From NCBI RefSeq assembly GCF_011386835.1, contig NC_088796.1, forward strand, positions 83,659,468 to 83,723,467: DNA of 64,000 bases. Reading direction: 5' to 3'. Below the pieces are notes generated by a model. It did not search any database, was not told the origin of the DNA, and saw only the letters and a list, made by a program, of their open reading frames with translations. The first letter of the stretch is position 1; every line of letters begins with the position of its first letter. Both the position numbers and the translations under genes were made by a program. This DNA comes from Chrysemys picta bellii (Eukaryota; Chordata; Testudines; Emydidae). Below, in pieces: positions 33,906-44,595 of the stretch.

Positions 33906-35784
33906 TGTGATAAATGTATTTTGAGTGAATAATTTATGCTTGTGATATTTAAAGGACAGAGACTAAACTCCATTTAGTGAATTCACACACTGAACTAGCT
34001 TAGTGCAAACAGCTGCAATGCTTCATTCCCTATCTCCCTCCACTATACTGACCTGAGAAAGACCTTAACCCATACCTAATGAGAGAACCCTCTCTAGGGG
34101 AAAGTGGCTATTTCAGGACTGGACAAATCTACATTATTAATAAACAGACTGTTAAAGCATGATTGTTTAACATGTTTTGGTCCTGTATGTGTATTATAAC
34201 CAAGCTAAATAAAAAACACCCAAACCACTATAGCTCTGGAAAAAAACAGGGCTCACTCTTCATGCTACCCTATTCCTGCCTCGCACTTGAGCAGACTTCA
34301 AATTATGCTGTCTGGTGCCATCTGCTGAATCCACAGGGGATGAGCTAACAATACTGAACTAATTTCCCCAGTTACTGAAGGAACTTGGCTTGTGTTCACA
34401 TTTCCTTGGAGGTATATGATTGGTATTTTGATTGTTAACTCAGATAATACTGAGGAAAGAGGGAGATAAAGGAATTTCATTTTGCAGCATTGACCTTATG
34501 GATATCACTGAGACAAGATACAATAATAAAAGAAACAACATGATCACTTTGCCTGTGCCACTGAATTACAAGCCTTGGCTAAAATGAAGAGGTCTGCATG
34601 TGCTTTACAGATAAGTAAAAGAAAGATCTAAGAGCGGGTATTGCTGAAAATGGATATTTAATAGAGATGCATTCCCTGCTGTGGATTTAGGTGATCATTA
34701 AGCTACCACATAGTTTGTTTTATTTCTAACTAAATGCAATGATCAGAGCAATTAATAAAATAGTTTTAGTGAATAATAATCTTGTTTAGCTGATGTGTAA
34801 TATTAAATAACCAAATTGTTGTGTTTTTTTAAAAAATAACCCCGCAAGTATATTCAAACAAATTCTACCCTATTGTGCAGTGGTTTAATTTATGTGTATA
34901 CCGAGGCCCCAAACCTGCAGATTTATGCATATGCCTAACTTTATGCGCTGTCAGTAGTCCCAGTGAAGTCATTGAATTTGACCAAATTCATGCAAAATGT
35001 ACTAAAGTTAAAAGGACAAATATACTGCAATCAGGTGTAAGCCACCTACTGTTCCTGGTACCATATAAACCTTTCAGTGAAGTTATATTTATTTACATTT
35101 GCTTTGAAGGTAGCATGTTTATAACTTCCTCACCCTGCCTCACCAGGTTGTGGATATTATTCTTCAAAGAACCTTTGTCAATTGCTTTTCAAGTTCCTTT
35201 TTAAACTCTCTGTTGTTTGTGATGTTCTCTTTAAAGGTGGAAAGGGAAATGTTTGCCTATTCCCAATGTAGGGCCTGCCAAGCCTCATTGACTTGGAAAG
35301 AGGCTCCCTCATTTTGTATTAATTTTTATGTGGTTTTTAAAGTACCAGCTTCTGCTGATGAAGAATTTGGATGAGTGAGTTAATGAAACTTGAGAATCTT
35401 ATGAATTTCAATAGCCACAGTTTGATGGCCACTGATTTTTGTCATATTCATTTTCTTGACAAATCAGCTGTTTTTAGTACAGCAGAAGCCAAAAGGCCTA
35501 CCGTTTTATTTCTCTAACATGAGCCAGTACGTGAATGAAAATATGAATGTACATGGTGCTAAGGAACAACGTGCGGCCTGATCCTCCGCTCCTTACTCCT
35601 GTAAAACTGGGCAAATATTGCAAAATATTAAAAATTACTTCCCTTCATTTGTGCTCACTCCCTTTGGAGTTGGCTTTTTGCAAAAATTTGAATGATCAAG
35701 TTTTTCTTAAGGAAATGCTTGTGATAAGCAAATTTAAGGTTGCTTGTATATTCAAACCAAAAGGAAAATACTTTATATGAGCTG

Positions 35785-35890
35785 AGAGGCAGGATGCTCC
35801 AGGGGTTAGGGCACTAACCTAGGATATGAAGACCTAGATTTTATTCCCTGCTCTGCCACTCACTTCCTATGTGACCTTGGGCCATAAAAG
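35785..35890 (+). mobile_element. MIR (CORE-SINE) fragment
   Basis: 'ctccaggggttagggcactaacctagg' is a pol III-like head, followed by CTGCTCTGCCACTCACTTCC and TATGTGACCTTGGGCCA, the MIR core. It is cut before the 3' tail. Confidence 0.7.
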
Positions 35891-36958
35891 TATTTATGAT
35901 AGGTTTAACACAGCAGGGAGATAGCATTCCCAATAACCCTTGCTGTAGCCCTGGCTCAGAGGAAATTAAACAAGACTGACAAGAATCTTATCAGGTCCTT
36001 CACAGGTAGGACTATGTGTGCACACAAATATTCTGGGGAAGAGCATACCAGATGAAGGCCTGCTCAGAAGAGTAGCCTTGAAGAGGAAGTCCCAGCTGAG
36101 GACAGGGAGTAACTTGGTGGGAGTTAGAGCCAGAGAAGAAACCCTTATTAGGGGCAAGGGAGCAGCCTCTCAGAAGATGGGGCCTCACTGACAGTCCCAA
36201 CATGGGGGCAGCACCAGCAGGAGGGAGGGGAAGAAATCTTTGGAAGCAGTTGGGGACAGGAGCAGCACTGTGTGAGGGAGCCTAGTAAAGGACCTTGTTA
36301 CTGTTGGAGTGTTGAGAAACAGTAATGAGAGTTTTTGTAATTCTCCTTTTTGGCATTCAAAAGGTCAGGTGAAATACAAAACAAAGAGGAAGAAATATGC
36401 ATCTTCTAGCTAACATGCCACCAAGCCCTACTGCAGATTTGTGTTGATTTTGAGGGATGGGGGAGTAATCCCTGCAGATTGTTACTTTTTAGGAGAAAAT
36501 TCACCAGTTAAAGATGTAATCAGAGTGCTTTCGAATTAACAGCATTAAATGTATCATGAGGCAGTTGCATTAAAAAAGGTATTGGCTGGTTGTGGTTAAC
36601 CCTACTGTCCACTTCTAGGAATAACCATGACCAACTACCTCATTTTTAAACAAAACTGCCTTTGTCCCTTTTGTCCACATTAGGGTAAAATTGTATTTAG
36701 CAACTTGTTACATCATTTCTATCTGGCCACAGAACAAATGAGACAGCAGGGCCACCATGTAAAAATAAATTGCAGACAGGCATAGTTCAAATATACAAGT
36801 AACCTCTCCTCTTTCTTTCTTTCCTTTTCCTCATCCGTATTTTCCTACATGCTCACACACCTCCAAACTAGTCTGTGCAGTTTCCTTTCCATTTTGTCGT
36901 CCATGCTGGGATTTTGGAAATCAATCTGCAGATAGCACACACAGAACAGAAACTTCTT

Positions 36959-37170
36959 GTATGTTGGTATTGTAGCTGTGTCAGTCTCAGAATATTAGAC
37001 AAGGTTGGTGAGGTAATATCTTTTATTGAACCAACTTCTGTTGGTAGACAGAGAAGCTTTTGAGCTTTCACAGAGCTCTTCTTCAGGCGCTGTGTAAGCT
37101 TGAAAGCCTGTCTTCTTCACCAATAGAAGTGGGTCCAATAAGAGATATTACCTCACCCATCTTGTCTCTT
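36959..37170. mobile_element. Foldback retroelement fragment (Penelope-like terminal repeat suspected)
   Basis: The left arm has 'gacaaggttggtgaggtaatatcttttattgaaccaacttctgttgg' in three parts. The right arm, 37114-37170, is its reverse complement with changes (ccaatagaagtgggtcc, aataagagatattacctcaccc, atcttgtct). The left end carries 'gtagctgtgtcagtct'. The centre holds a hammerhead-like motif. I recognise the family as a common sauropsid repeat; assigning it to Penelope-like elements is inference from the ribozyme-like core. Confidence 0.5.
37054..37086 (-). ncRNA. Hammerhead-ribozyme-like core, probably inactive
   Basis: Read on the minus strand from 37086: CUGAAGA (matches the conserved CUGANGA), then a hairpin AGAGCU…AGCUC (5 pairs, 7-base loop), then AAAA where GAAA is required, then GCUU. 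Spacing and order fit hammerhead core and stem II. The G-to-A change in GAAA would be expected to abolish or weaken cleavage. I did not model stems I and III. Confidence 0.4.
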
Positions 37171-37732
37171 CAGTTCAGGAAAGCATTTAAGCCTTTGCAT
37201 AAGCCCATCCCTATTTGGGGAAGCATTTGGGTGGGTGCTTAATTCAGGCAGGCACATATTTAATTTTTTTCCTGAATAGGGAGTGCTTTCCTGAACTGGG
37301 GTTAGAGTGAAGCATCAGGGAAGCTCAACAGAGGAGAATAGAGGCTTGCAGTTGTTGTCTGCCTGCAGCTGTATAATTCAGGTAGAAAACTCTGCATGGC
37401 AGATTAGCTCCCTTCCCCTTCCTCTTTCCCCCACCCTTCCATGTTCTCATGCCTTTCTGTAAGGTAGCAAAAAATTAGCTTTCACCAATTTGTAGAGTGA
37501 GAATTATATTTTCAACTAGAAATGTAGACAATTTAGGACCTGACTTCTTAAACTTCTGTTGAATTTGCATCATCATTGACCATAAGTATGCATACAAATT
37601 TTGTATTTTCACATGTAAATTGCCAGTTAAAATGGCAACTTTATGACAAGCATTTCACCATCACCAGCCAAGTTGTTTCTCCTTTTTATATCAAATAGTT
37701 GGGTGCTGAAGCTTAAATGAGTCCCATAAATC
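37171..37732. other. No gene recognised
   Basis: Unassigned noncoding DNA, without element ends or domains. Confidence 0.4.
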
Positions 37733-37855
37733 TAGGGTGACCAGACAGCAAGTGTGAAAAATCAGGACGGGGGTGGGGGGTAATAGGAGCCTATATAAGA
37801 AAAAGACCCAAAAATCGGGACTGCCGCTATAAAATCGGGACATCTGGTCACCCTA
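37733..37855. mobile_element. Mini hAT MITE (123 bp), perfect 8-bp duplication
   Basis: CATAAATC is duplicated exactly at 37725-37732 and 37856-37863. Ends TAGGGTGACCAGAC and ATCTGGTCACCCTA are those of the 930-bp element at 31158, and 'aaaatcgggacatctgg' matches its subterminal region. The GC-rich interior of the larger copy is absent here. Confidence 0.95.
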
Positions 37856-38854
37856 CATAAATCAGTTCTTCAACCATTTAACTCCTGATAGTATTGCTAT
37901 CTACCTAGTGAGAAAACTGAGTTCTGGGTTGTGGGGTTTGGCCGTACCTGAGCGTCCTGTAACAGCTGGCTGGAGACCTCACGAGAACCAGACAGTAGTA
38001 ATCCCAGTCATACCAGTACACTTTTGCTGTCATTTATGAATGTATACTTTGCCTTTCTGATTACCAGCCAAGACCAGAAACAGAGGTGCTAAAACCGAAC
38101 AAATGAAAAATCAAGAAAAGCTGCTCTGACAGTGTTCTGGTTGTCCAGAAGACAGGAAGTATCAGAAATCTCCCAAGAAAGTTTGTTCTTACACAGTTTA
38201 ACTTTTTGGCGGGAAAAATGTAGGAATCCCTATGAATTTTCATAAGCTATACACCGATGCAGAACCAATAGACCAATTTTAGCAGAATAAGAGAATGAAG
38301 CACAAAATTCAGTGCACATGTGCCAAGTCTTTTTTTATTTACCTTTATAACTCTCATAAATCACAACTACTTTTCACCAGACCACTGATTTAGGGTCTAT
38401 CTCACTGCTGACTTTAAGTTCCTACATCAAACTGCTGGCATTACAGCTGTTTACAAAACAATTTTTAATGAGAAAAGTGTCCCTGTCACTCTTCCTTCTT
38501 GAAAATGACTAAATTGATAAAACATTTTATTAGCCTTTTCTGGCTCTTTCATTGCATCCATCTGTTTGAGAGTGTGAATTCCTTGGAACAGAGGCTGTCT
38601 TCTTCTGTGTCTTGCACTGGACTAGCCACACTATCAGCATTTAACAAATGAAAACAATTACTTATTAATAATAAATGACATAAGGAACACTGACTTTATG
38701 CACCTACTTCGCTAAGTGAGAAGTAAAGCACGTTTTAGCAAAACATCCTCCTGGCTTTTTCACATTGCTGACACTGGGCACCTTTTCTAGCCTGTGTATT
38801 CTAGCCTGTGCAACATACATCTACCATGGAAGCATGACATACTGCAAAAAAAAG
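37856..38854. other. No gene recognised
   Basis: Unassigned. Bases 38575-38680 ('ccttggaacagaggctgtc … aataataaatgacat') resemble the end of an old L3/MIR-type repeat. Confidence 0.35.
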
Positions 38855-39155
38855 AGTGCGGGAGAGAGAGTCTGAGATCCCAGGTCAACAGACTTAGCCT
38901 CGTGGGGCCTGCACTATAGCAGTGATGTCCCCGCATGGGCTGAAGTCCAGGCTCTGAGACTTGGTGAGAGGCATGGGTCTTAAAGCCTGGGCTCCTGCTC
39001 AAGCGGGGGCATTTACCCTGCTATTTTTAGCTCTGCAGTGTGAGCCCCATGAGCCCAAGTCAGTTGCCCGGGGCTCTGAGAGTTGCTGCCACGGGGTTGG
39101 GGTGGGGAGTTGTTTTTTTGTTTGTTTGTTTTTGCAGTGTCGACATACCCTTTGT
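38855..39155. mobile_element. Fragment of the hairpin MITE family seen at 7.8 kb
   Basis: The right end TTTGCAGTGTCGACATACCC matches the 'attgcagtgtagacataccc' terminus of the family, and 'gtctgagatcccaggtcaacagac' and 'ggctcctgctcaagc' echo its interior. A (GTTT)n run at 39113-39137 precedes the end. The left end is not resolved. Confidence 0.5.
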
Positions 39156-39800
39156 TTAAAGTAAAGGTGCTGGGATGCATACTGCTTATTAAATGTAAGA
39201 ACGGTACTCTGTTTATTTCCAGTGCTCTTTCATCTGGAGAAACCATGAATTGTGAATTAACTGCTGGGTCATGGTCTGTAGTTCCCTCAGCAATTATTTT
39301 AGCCTCTGCCATAGCAGACGAGCAATCAGTAGAGCATTCTGTAATGTTAATTATGGTTCAAGAAGTAATTGTTCACATATGCATGATATAGTACAATTAG
39401 ATTATACCATAATTCTTGGGGCAGGGACCAGTCATGGTTCTATGGTTCTACGGTGTTGCATAAATAATAATATCATAATATGGATGGTTTCTGCACAAGC
39501 TGATCTCACATCATCTCCTGAGTATATCCTGGTGCTGGTTCATACCAACAATTACCCATAAAAGAACAACTTAGCTGTCAGTGTATTCAACCACTGTCTG
39601 TGCACAATGCTGAAACTTGTATCTTCCTTCTATCACATTCATTTTACACATGAAACATTCTTGAAAGCAAGAACTGCAGTGTAGCATACCAGCTACCAGG
39701 AAGGGGAACAGTATAAAATTTACACTCTCCTTCAATCATCAGTCAGTCTGTTTACAAAGTTCTGTCATGTGGGAGTTCATCCCCATTCATAGATAGAAAA
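39156..39800. other. No gene recognised; one old repeat trace
   Basis: Around 39410-39480 'cttggggcagggaccag … ataataatatcataata' resembles an L3/MIR-like end. The rest is unassigned. Confidence 0.35.
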
Positions 39801-40070
39801 TTCATAGAATCATAGGACTGAAAGGGACCTCAAGAGATCATCCAGTCCAGTCCCCTGCACTCATGGCAGGACTAAGTTATCTAGACCATTCTTGACAGGT
39901 GTTCGTCTAACCTGCTTTTAAAAATCTCCAGTGATGGAGATTCCACAACCTCCGTTGGCAATTTATTCCAGTGCTTAACCACCCTGACAGTTAGGAAATT
40001 TTTCCTAATGTCCAACTTAAACCTCCTTTGCTGCAATTTAAGCCCATTGCTTCTTGTCCTATCCTCAGAC

Positions 40071-40327
40071 CAGGGCCGGCTCCAGTCACCAGCTGAGCAA
40101 GCAGGTGCTTGGGGCAGCCCAGGGGAAGGGACGGCACGTCAGGCTCTTCAGCGGCAATTCGGCGGAGGGTCCCTTGGTCCCTCTCGAAGGGAAGGACATG
40201 CCGCCGAATTGCTGCTGAAGAAGAAAGTAGTGCAGCATGGCACGGTGGAGCTGCCGCCGATCGCGATCGCAGCTTTTTTTTTTTCCCTCCGCCGCTTGGG
40301 GCTGCAAAAACCCTGGAGCCGGCCCTG
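40071..40327. mobile_element. hAT MITE (257 bp) in the CR1 3' region
   Basis: CAGGGCCGGCTCCAG and CTGGAGCCGGCCCTG pair over 15 of 15 bases. The flanks CCTCAGAC (40063-40070) and CCTCAGAG (40328-40335) match at 7 of 8. The interior has TCTTCAGCGGCAATTCGGCG and its near inverse CGCCGAATTGCTGCTGAAGA, a second nested palindrome. Same family as 53902-54142. Confidence 0.95.
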
Positions 40328-40701
40328 CCTCAGAGGTTAAGAAGAACAATTTTTCTCCCTTCTCCTTGTAACAACCTTTTATGTACTTGAAAACTGTTAT
40401 CGTGTCCCCTCTTAGTCTTCTCTTTTCCAAACTAAACAAACTCAATTTTTTCAATCTTCCCCCATAGGGTTTTCTAGACCTTTCTTTAATAATTTTTATC
40501 ACTCTTCTCTGAACTCTCTCCAATTTGTCCACATCCTTCCTGAAATGTGGTGCCCTGAACTGAAAACAATACTCCAGTTGAGGTCTAATCAGTGCAGAGT
40601 AGAGCGGAAGAATTACTTCTCATGGCTTGCTTACAACACTCCTGCTAATACATCCCAGAATGATGTTTGCTTTTTCTTTTCTTTTTTGCAACAATGTTAC
40701 A

Positions 40702-41103
40702 CTATTGACTCATATTTAGCTTATGGTCTGCTATGACCCCCAGATCCCTTTCCGCAATACTCCTTCCTAGGCAGTCATTTCCCATTTTGTATGTGTGCAA
40801 CTGATTGTTCCTTCCTAAATGGAGTACTTTGCATTTGTCCTTATTGAATTTCATCCTATTTACTTCAGACCATTTCTCCAGTTTTTCCAGATCATTTTGA
40901 ATTTTAATCCTATCCTCCAAAGCACTTGCAATCCCTTCCAGCTTGGTAACATCCGCAAACTTTAGAAGTGTATTTGCTATACCATTATCTAAAACATTGA
41001 TGAAGATATTAAACAGAACTGATCCCTGCAGGACCCCACTCATTATGCCCTTCCAGCATGACTGTGAACCACTGATAACTACTCTCTGGGAATGGTTTTT
41101 CAA
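40702..41103 (-). pseudogene. CR1 reverse transcriptase palm fragment with mutated active site
   Basis: This 133-residue piece has VLQGSVLFNIFIN (block B, where CR1 normally has VPQGS) and KFADVTKLEG at residues 48-57. The catalytic FADD box reads FADV: the second aspartate codon at 40948-40950 is now Val (GTT for GAT). It ends with 'VLHLGRNN' and 'LGVIADHKL', standard CR1 thumb-side motifs. The enzyme would be inactive even if the frame were intact. Confidence 0.9.
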
Positions 41104-41239
41104 CTATTTTTCCACCCACCTTATAGTAGCTCCATCTAGGTTGCATTTCCCTAGTTTTTTTATGAGAAGGTCATGAGAGACAGTATTAAAAGCTTTACTA
41201 AATTCAAGATATATCACGTCTACCACTTCCCCCCTATCT

Positions 41240-41767
41240 TCAAGGCTTGTTACCCTTGTCAAAGAAAGCTATCAGGTTGGTTTGGCATGATTTGTTCTTG
41301 ACAAATCCATGCTGACTGTTACTTATCACCTTATTATCTTCTAGATGTTTGCAAATTGATTGCTTAATTATTTGCTCCATTATCTTTTCGGGTACAGAAG
41401 TTAAGCTGACTGGTCTGTAATTCCCCTGGTTGTCCTTATTTCCCTTTTTATAGATTGCTACTATATTTGCCCTTTTCCAGTCTTCTGGCATCTCTCCCAT
41501 CTTCCATGACTTTTCAAAGATAATTGCTAATGGCTCAGATATCTCCTCAGCCAGCTCCTTGAGTATTGTAGAATGCATTTCATCAGGTCCTGGTGACTTG
41601 AAGACATCTAACTTGTCTAAGTAATTTTTAACTTGTTCTTTTCCTATTTCAGCCACTGATCCTACCTCATTTTCACTGACATTCACTATGTTAGATGTCC
41701 AATCACCACCAACCTTCTTGGTGAAAATCAAAACAAAGAAGTCATTAAGCACCTCTGCCATTTCCAC
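41240..41767 (-). pseudogene. CR1 ORF2 linker and RT fingers fragment
   Basis: This 175-residue frame shows, in order, a linker with SPGPDEMHSTILKELA (residues ~58-73), PEDWKRANIVAIYKKGNKDN (~94-113), NYRPVSLTSVPEKIMEQII (~117-135) and QHGFVKNKSCQTNL (~152-165). These are RT blocks 0-2a in the normal non-LTR order. It is separated from the palm piece (40702-41103) by a frame break near 41105-41240. Confidence 0.9.
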
Positions 41768-41937
41768 ATTTTCTGTTATTATTCCTCCCCCCCATTGAGT
41801 AATGGGCCTACTATGTTCTTGGTCTTCCTCTTGCTTCTAATATATTTGTAGACTGTTTTCTTTTTACCCTTTATATCTCTAGCTAGTTTGATCTTGTTTT
41901 GTGCCTTCGCCTTTCTAATTTTGTCCCTATATACTTG

Positions 41938-42962
41938 TAGGGTGACCAGGTGACTGGTTTTCAACCAGAATACCCGATCAAAAAGGGACCCTGGTGGCTC
42001 CGGTCAGCACTGCCAACAGGGCTGTTAAAAGTCTGGTCGGTGGTGCTGTGGAGCTAAGGCAGGCTAATCCTTACCCGTCCTGGCTCCGCGCTGCGCCCCA
42101 GAAGCAGCCAGCAGGTCCAGGCTCCTAGGCGAGGATGACATGGGGCTCTGCGCATTGCCCGCACCCTGAGCACTGGCTCCGCACTCCCATTGGCCAGGAA
42201 CCGCGGCCAATGGGAGATGCGGGGGCGATGCCTGTGGGCAAGATCAGCATGCAGAGCCTCGTGCCGCACCTCCGTCTAGGAGCCAGACCTGCTGGCCATT
42301 TCTGGGGCGTAGTGCAGCCCACGGTGCCAGGACAGGCAGGAAGCCTGCCTTAGTGCCCCCACTGCACCACTAATTGGGAGCCTCCGGAGGTAAGCCTGTG
42401 CCCCAACCCCGAGCCCCAACCTTCTGGCCCAGCCCTGAGCCCCCCAAACCTGGAGCCCCCCCAGCGCCCCAAACCTCTCATCCCCGGCCCCACCCCAGAG
42501 CCTTCACCCCCAGATGGAGCGCTCACCCCCCTGGACTCCAACCTCCTGCCCCAACCCAGAGCCCCTTCCCACACCCTGAACATCTCTGCTCCACCCCCAA
42601 GCCTGGAGCCCCCTCCTGCACCCCAAACCCCTCATCCTCAATCCCACCTCAGAGTCCACACCCCCAGATGGAGCCCTAACTCTCCCTGCACCCTAACCCC
42701 CTGCCTCAACCCACAGCCCCCTCCCGCACCCTGAACCCCTCATCCCCAGCCCCCTGAGAACCCACATCCCCAGTCGGAGCCCTCACCCCTTCCCACAGCC
42801 CAACCCCCCAGCCCCACCCGAGCCCTCTGTTAGAGCCCTCACCCCCTCGTGCAACCCAACCCCCTGCCCTAGCCCAGTGAAAGTGAGTGAGGGTGGGGGA
42901 GAGTGAGCCAACGAGGGAGGGGGAATGTAGTGAGCTGGGGGCAGGGCCTTGGGGAAGGGGTG
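41938..42962. mobile_element. GC-rich nonautonomous repeat with 'gagccc' tandem tract
   Basis: It starts TAGGGTGACCAGGTGACTGG, 'ttttcaaccagaatacccg', the same family start as 47762. The middle has the CTCCCATTGGCC / GGCCAATGGGAG pair (42184-42195, 42205-42216). From about 42390 to 42880 it is a run of loosely repeated 'ccccagcccc-gagccct(c)acccc' units of about 40-60 bases. The right terminus is missing; the hAT sequence begins at about 42963. Confidence 0.7.
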
Positions 42963-43386
42963 TATATTTTTTTTTTTTTACAAATATTTGCACTGTAAAA
43001 ATAATAAACAAAAGAAATAGTATTTTTCAATTCACCTCATACAAGTATGGTAGCGCAATTTTTGTCATGAAAGTGCAACATACAAATGTAGATTTTTTTT
43101 GTTACATAACTGCACTCAAAAATGAACATTGTAAAACTTCAGAGCCTACAAGTCCACTCAGTCCTACTTCTTGTTCAGCCAATCGCTAAGACAAACAAGT
43201 TTGTTTACATTTACAGGAGATAATGCTGCCCTCTTTGCATGGCACTTTTGCAGCTGGCATTGCAAGGTATTTACGTGCCAGATATGCTAAACAATTGTAT
43301 GGCCCTTCATGCTTCGGCCACCATTCCAGAGGACATGCTTCCATGCTGATGACGCTCATTAAAAAAATAATGCGTTAATTAAATTT

Positions 43387-44246
43387 GTGACTGAACTCCT
43401 TGAGGAAGAATTGTATGTCTCCTGCTCTGTTTTACCCGCATTCTGCCATATATTTCATGTTATAGCAGTCTCGGATGATGACCCAGCACATGTTCATTTT
43501 AAGAACACTTTCACTGTAGATTTCACAAAACGCAAAGAAGGTACCAACGTGAGATTTCTAACCAACCCAAGGTTTAAGAATCTGAAGTGCCTTCCAAAAT
43601 CTGAGTGGGACGAGATGTGGAGAATACTTTGAGAAGTCTTAAAAAAGCAACATTCTGATGCAGAAACTACAGAATCCAAACCACCAAAAAAGAAAATCAA
43701 CCTTCTGGCTGGTGGGATCTGACTCAGATAATGAAAATGAAAATGCCTTGGTCTGCACTTCTTTGGATTGTTATTGAGCAGAACCCATCATCAGCATGGA
43801 CACATTTTCCCCTGGAATGGTGGTTGAAGCATGAAGGGACATATGAATCTTTAGCACATCTAGTCTAGCACATAAATATCTTGCAAAAAGAAGAACAGGA
43901 GTACTTGTGGCACCTTAGAGACTAACACATTTATTAGAGCATAAGCTTTCGTGGACTACAGCCCACTCCGGAGAAGTGGGCTGTAGTCCACGAAAGCTTA
44001 TGCTCTAATAAATTTGTTAGTCTCTAAGGTGCCACAAGTACTCCTGTTCTTCTTTTTGCGGATACAGACTAACACGGCTGCTACTCTGAAACCTGTCATA
44101 AATATCTTGTTATGCCGGCTACAATAGTGCCATGTGAACACCTGTTCTCACTTTCTGGTGACATTGTAAACAAGAAGCGGGCAGCATTATCTCCTGCAAA
44201 TATAAACAAACTTGTTTGTTTTAGTGATTGGCTGAATGAGAAGTAG
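43387..44246 (+). pseudogene. hAT transposase remnant, C-terminal half
   Basis: The upstream piece (43387-43632) contains FKNLKCLPKSEWDEMW near its end. After several frame breaks and the 213-base insertion, the frame resumes at about 44110 with PATIVPCEHLFSLSGDIVNK and 'RAALSPANINKLVCFSDWLN', ending at the stop 44244-44246. PCERLFS-like and 'N.LV.L..WL' are the hAT C-terminal dimerisation domain. The DNA-binding N-terminus is missing and internal stops are present. Confidence 0.85.
43884..44096. mobile_element. Foldback retroelement insertion with 13-bp target duplication
   Basis: CATAAATATCTTG is repeated exactly at 43871-43883 and 44097-44109. Inside, about 90-base arms (from AAAAAGAAGAACAGGAGTAC and ending GTACTCCTGTTCTTCTTTTT) form a near-perfect palindrome centred on CTCCGGAG. 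A one-sided tail follows ('gcggatacagactaacacggctgctactctgaaacctgt' in two parts). The arm contains GTGGGCTGTAGTCCAC-GAAA-GC, a stem plus GAAA reminiscent of a hammerhead core, but CUGANGA is degenerate (CCGGAGA). It is probably related to the 36.9-kb element. Confidence 0.85.
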
Positions 44247-44595
44247 GACTAAGTGGACTTGCAAGCTCTAACATTTTACATTGTTTTATGTTTGAATGCA
44301 GTTTTTTTGGAAATGATTCTACATTTGTAAGTTCAACTTTCATGATAAAGAGATTGCACTACAGTACTTGTATTAGATTAATTGAAAAATACTATTTCTT
44401 TTGTTTTTTTACAGTGCAAATACTTTTAATGAAAAATAAAGTGAGCACTGTACACTTTTTATTCTGTGTTGTAATTGAAATCAATATATTTAAAAATGTA
44501 GAAAACATCCAAAAATATTTAAATAAATGGTATTCTATTATTGTTTAAGAGTGCGATTAATCGCGATTCATTTTTTTAATTGCTTGACAGCCCTA

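Larger units (their letters stand above)
32226..36950. other. No gene recognised; mostly unassigned DNA with listed old repeats
   Basis: Traces of the palindromic amniote repeat are at 32920-33050, 33630-33720 and 34905-35000. The two recognisable pieces (CR1 at 33735, MIR at 35785) are listed separately. The remainder is AT-rich and has no ORF with a domain. Confidence 0.4.
39801..41937 (-). mobile_element. CR1 LINE, about 1.9 kb of its own sequence, 5'-truncated and dead
   Basis: The minus strand runs from the endonuclease-RT linker through RT to the 3' UTR and ends in the repeats ATTCTATG-like at 39801-39817. Three frame pieces remain (41240-41767, 40702-41103, and 40336-40532, which holds the post-RT 'LERVQRR' segment). 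The 3' part is split by a hAT MITE (40071-40327). The 5' end stops at the GC-rich repeat beginning 41938. Confidence 0.9.
42963..44595 (+). mobile_element. hAT transposon with long inverted repeats, left tip missing
   Basis: The right end is 'gcgattaatcgcgattc…ttgacagcccta' at 44553-44595, recognised as a turtle hAT terminus. The left end starts at ACAAATATTTGCACTG without a matching tip. About 250 bases at the left (42979-43228) are the inverse of 44178-44428 on the right. A transposase pseudogene lies between, broken by the foldback at 43884-44096. Confidence 0.8.

Noticed and set aside
44033..44096. Telomere- or snRNA-like sequence at the tail of the foldback
   Set aside because: The tail 'gcggatacagactaacacgg' is the usual end of that repeat family and lies within the 13-base duplication; no RNA gene structure.
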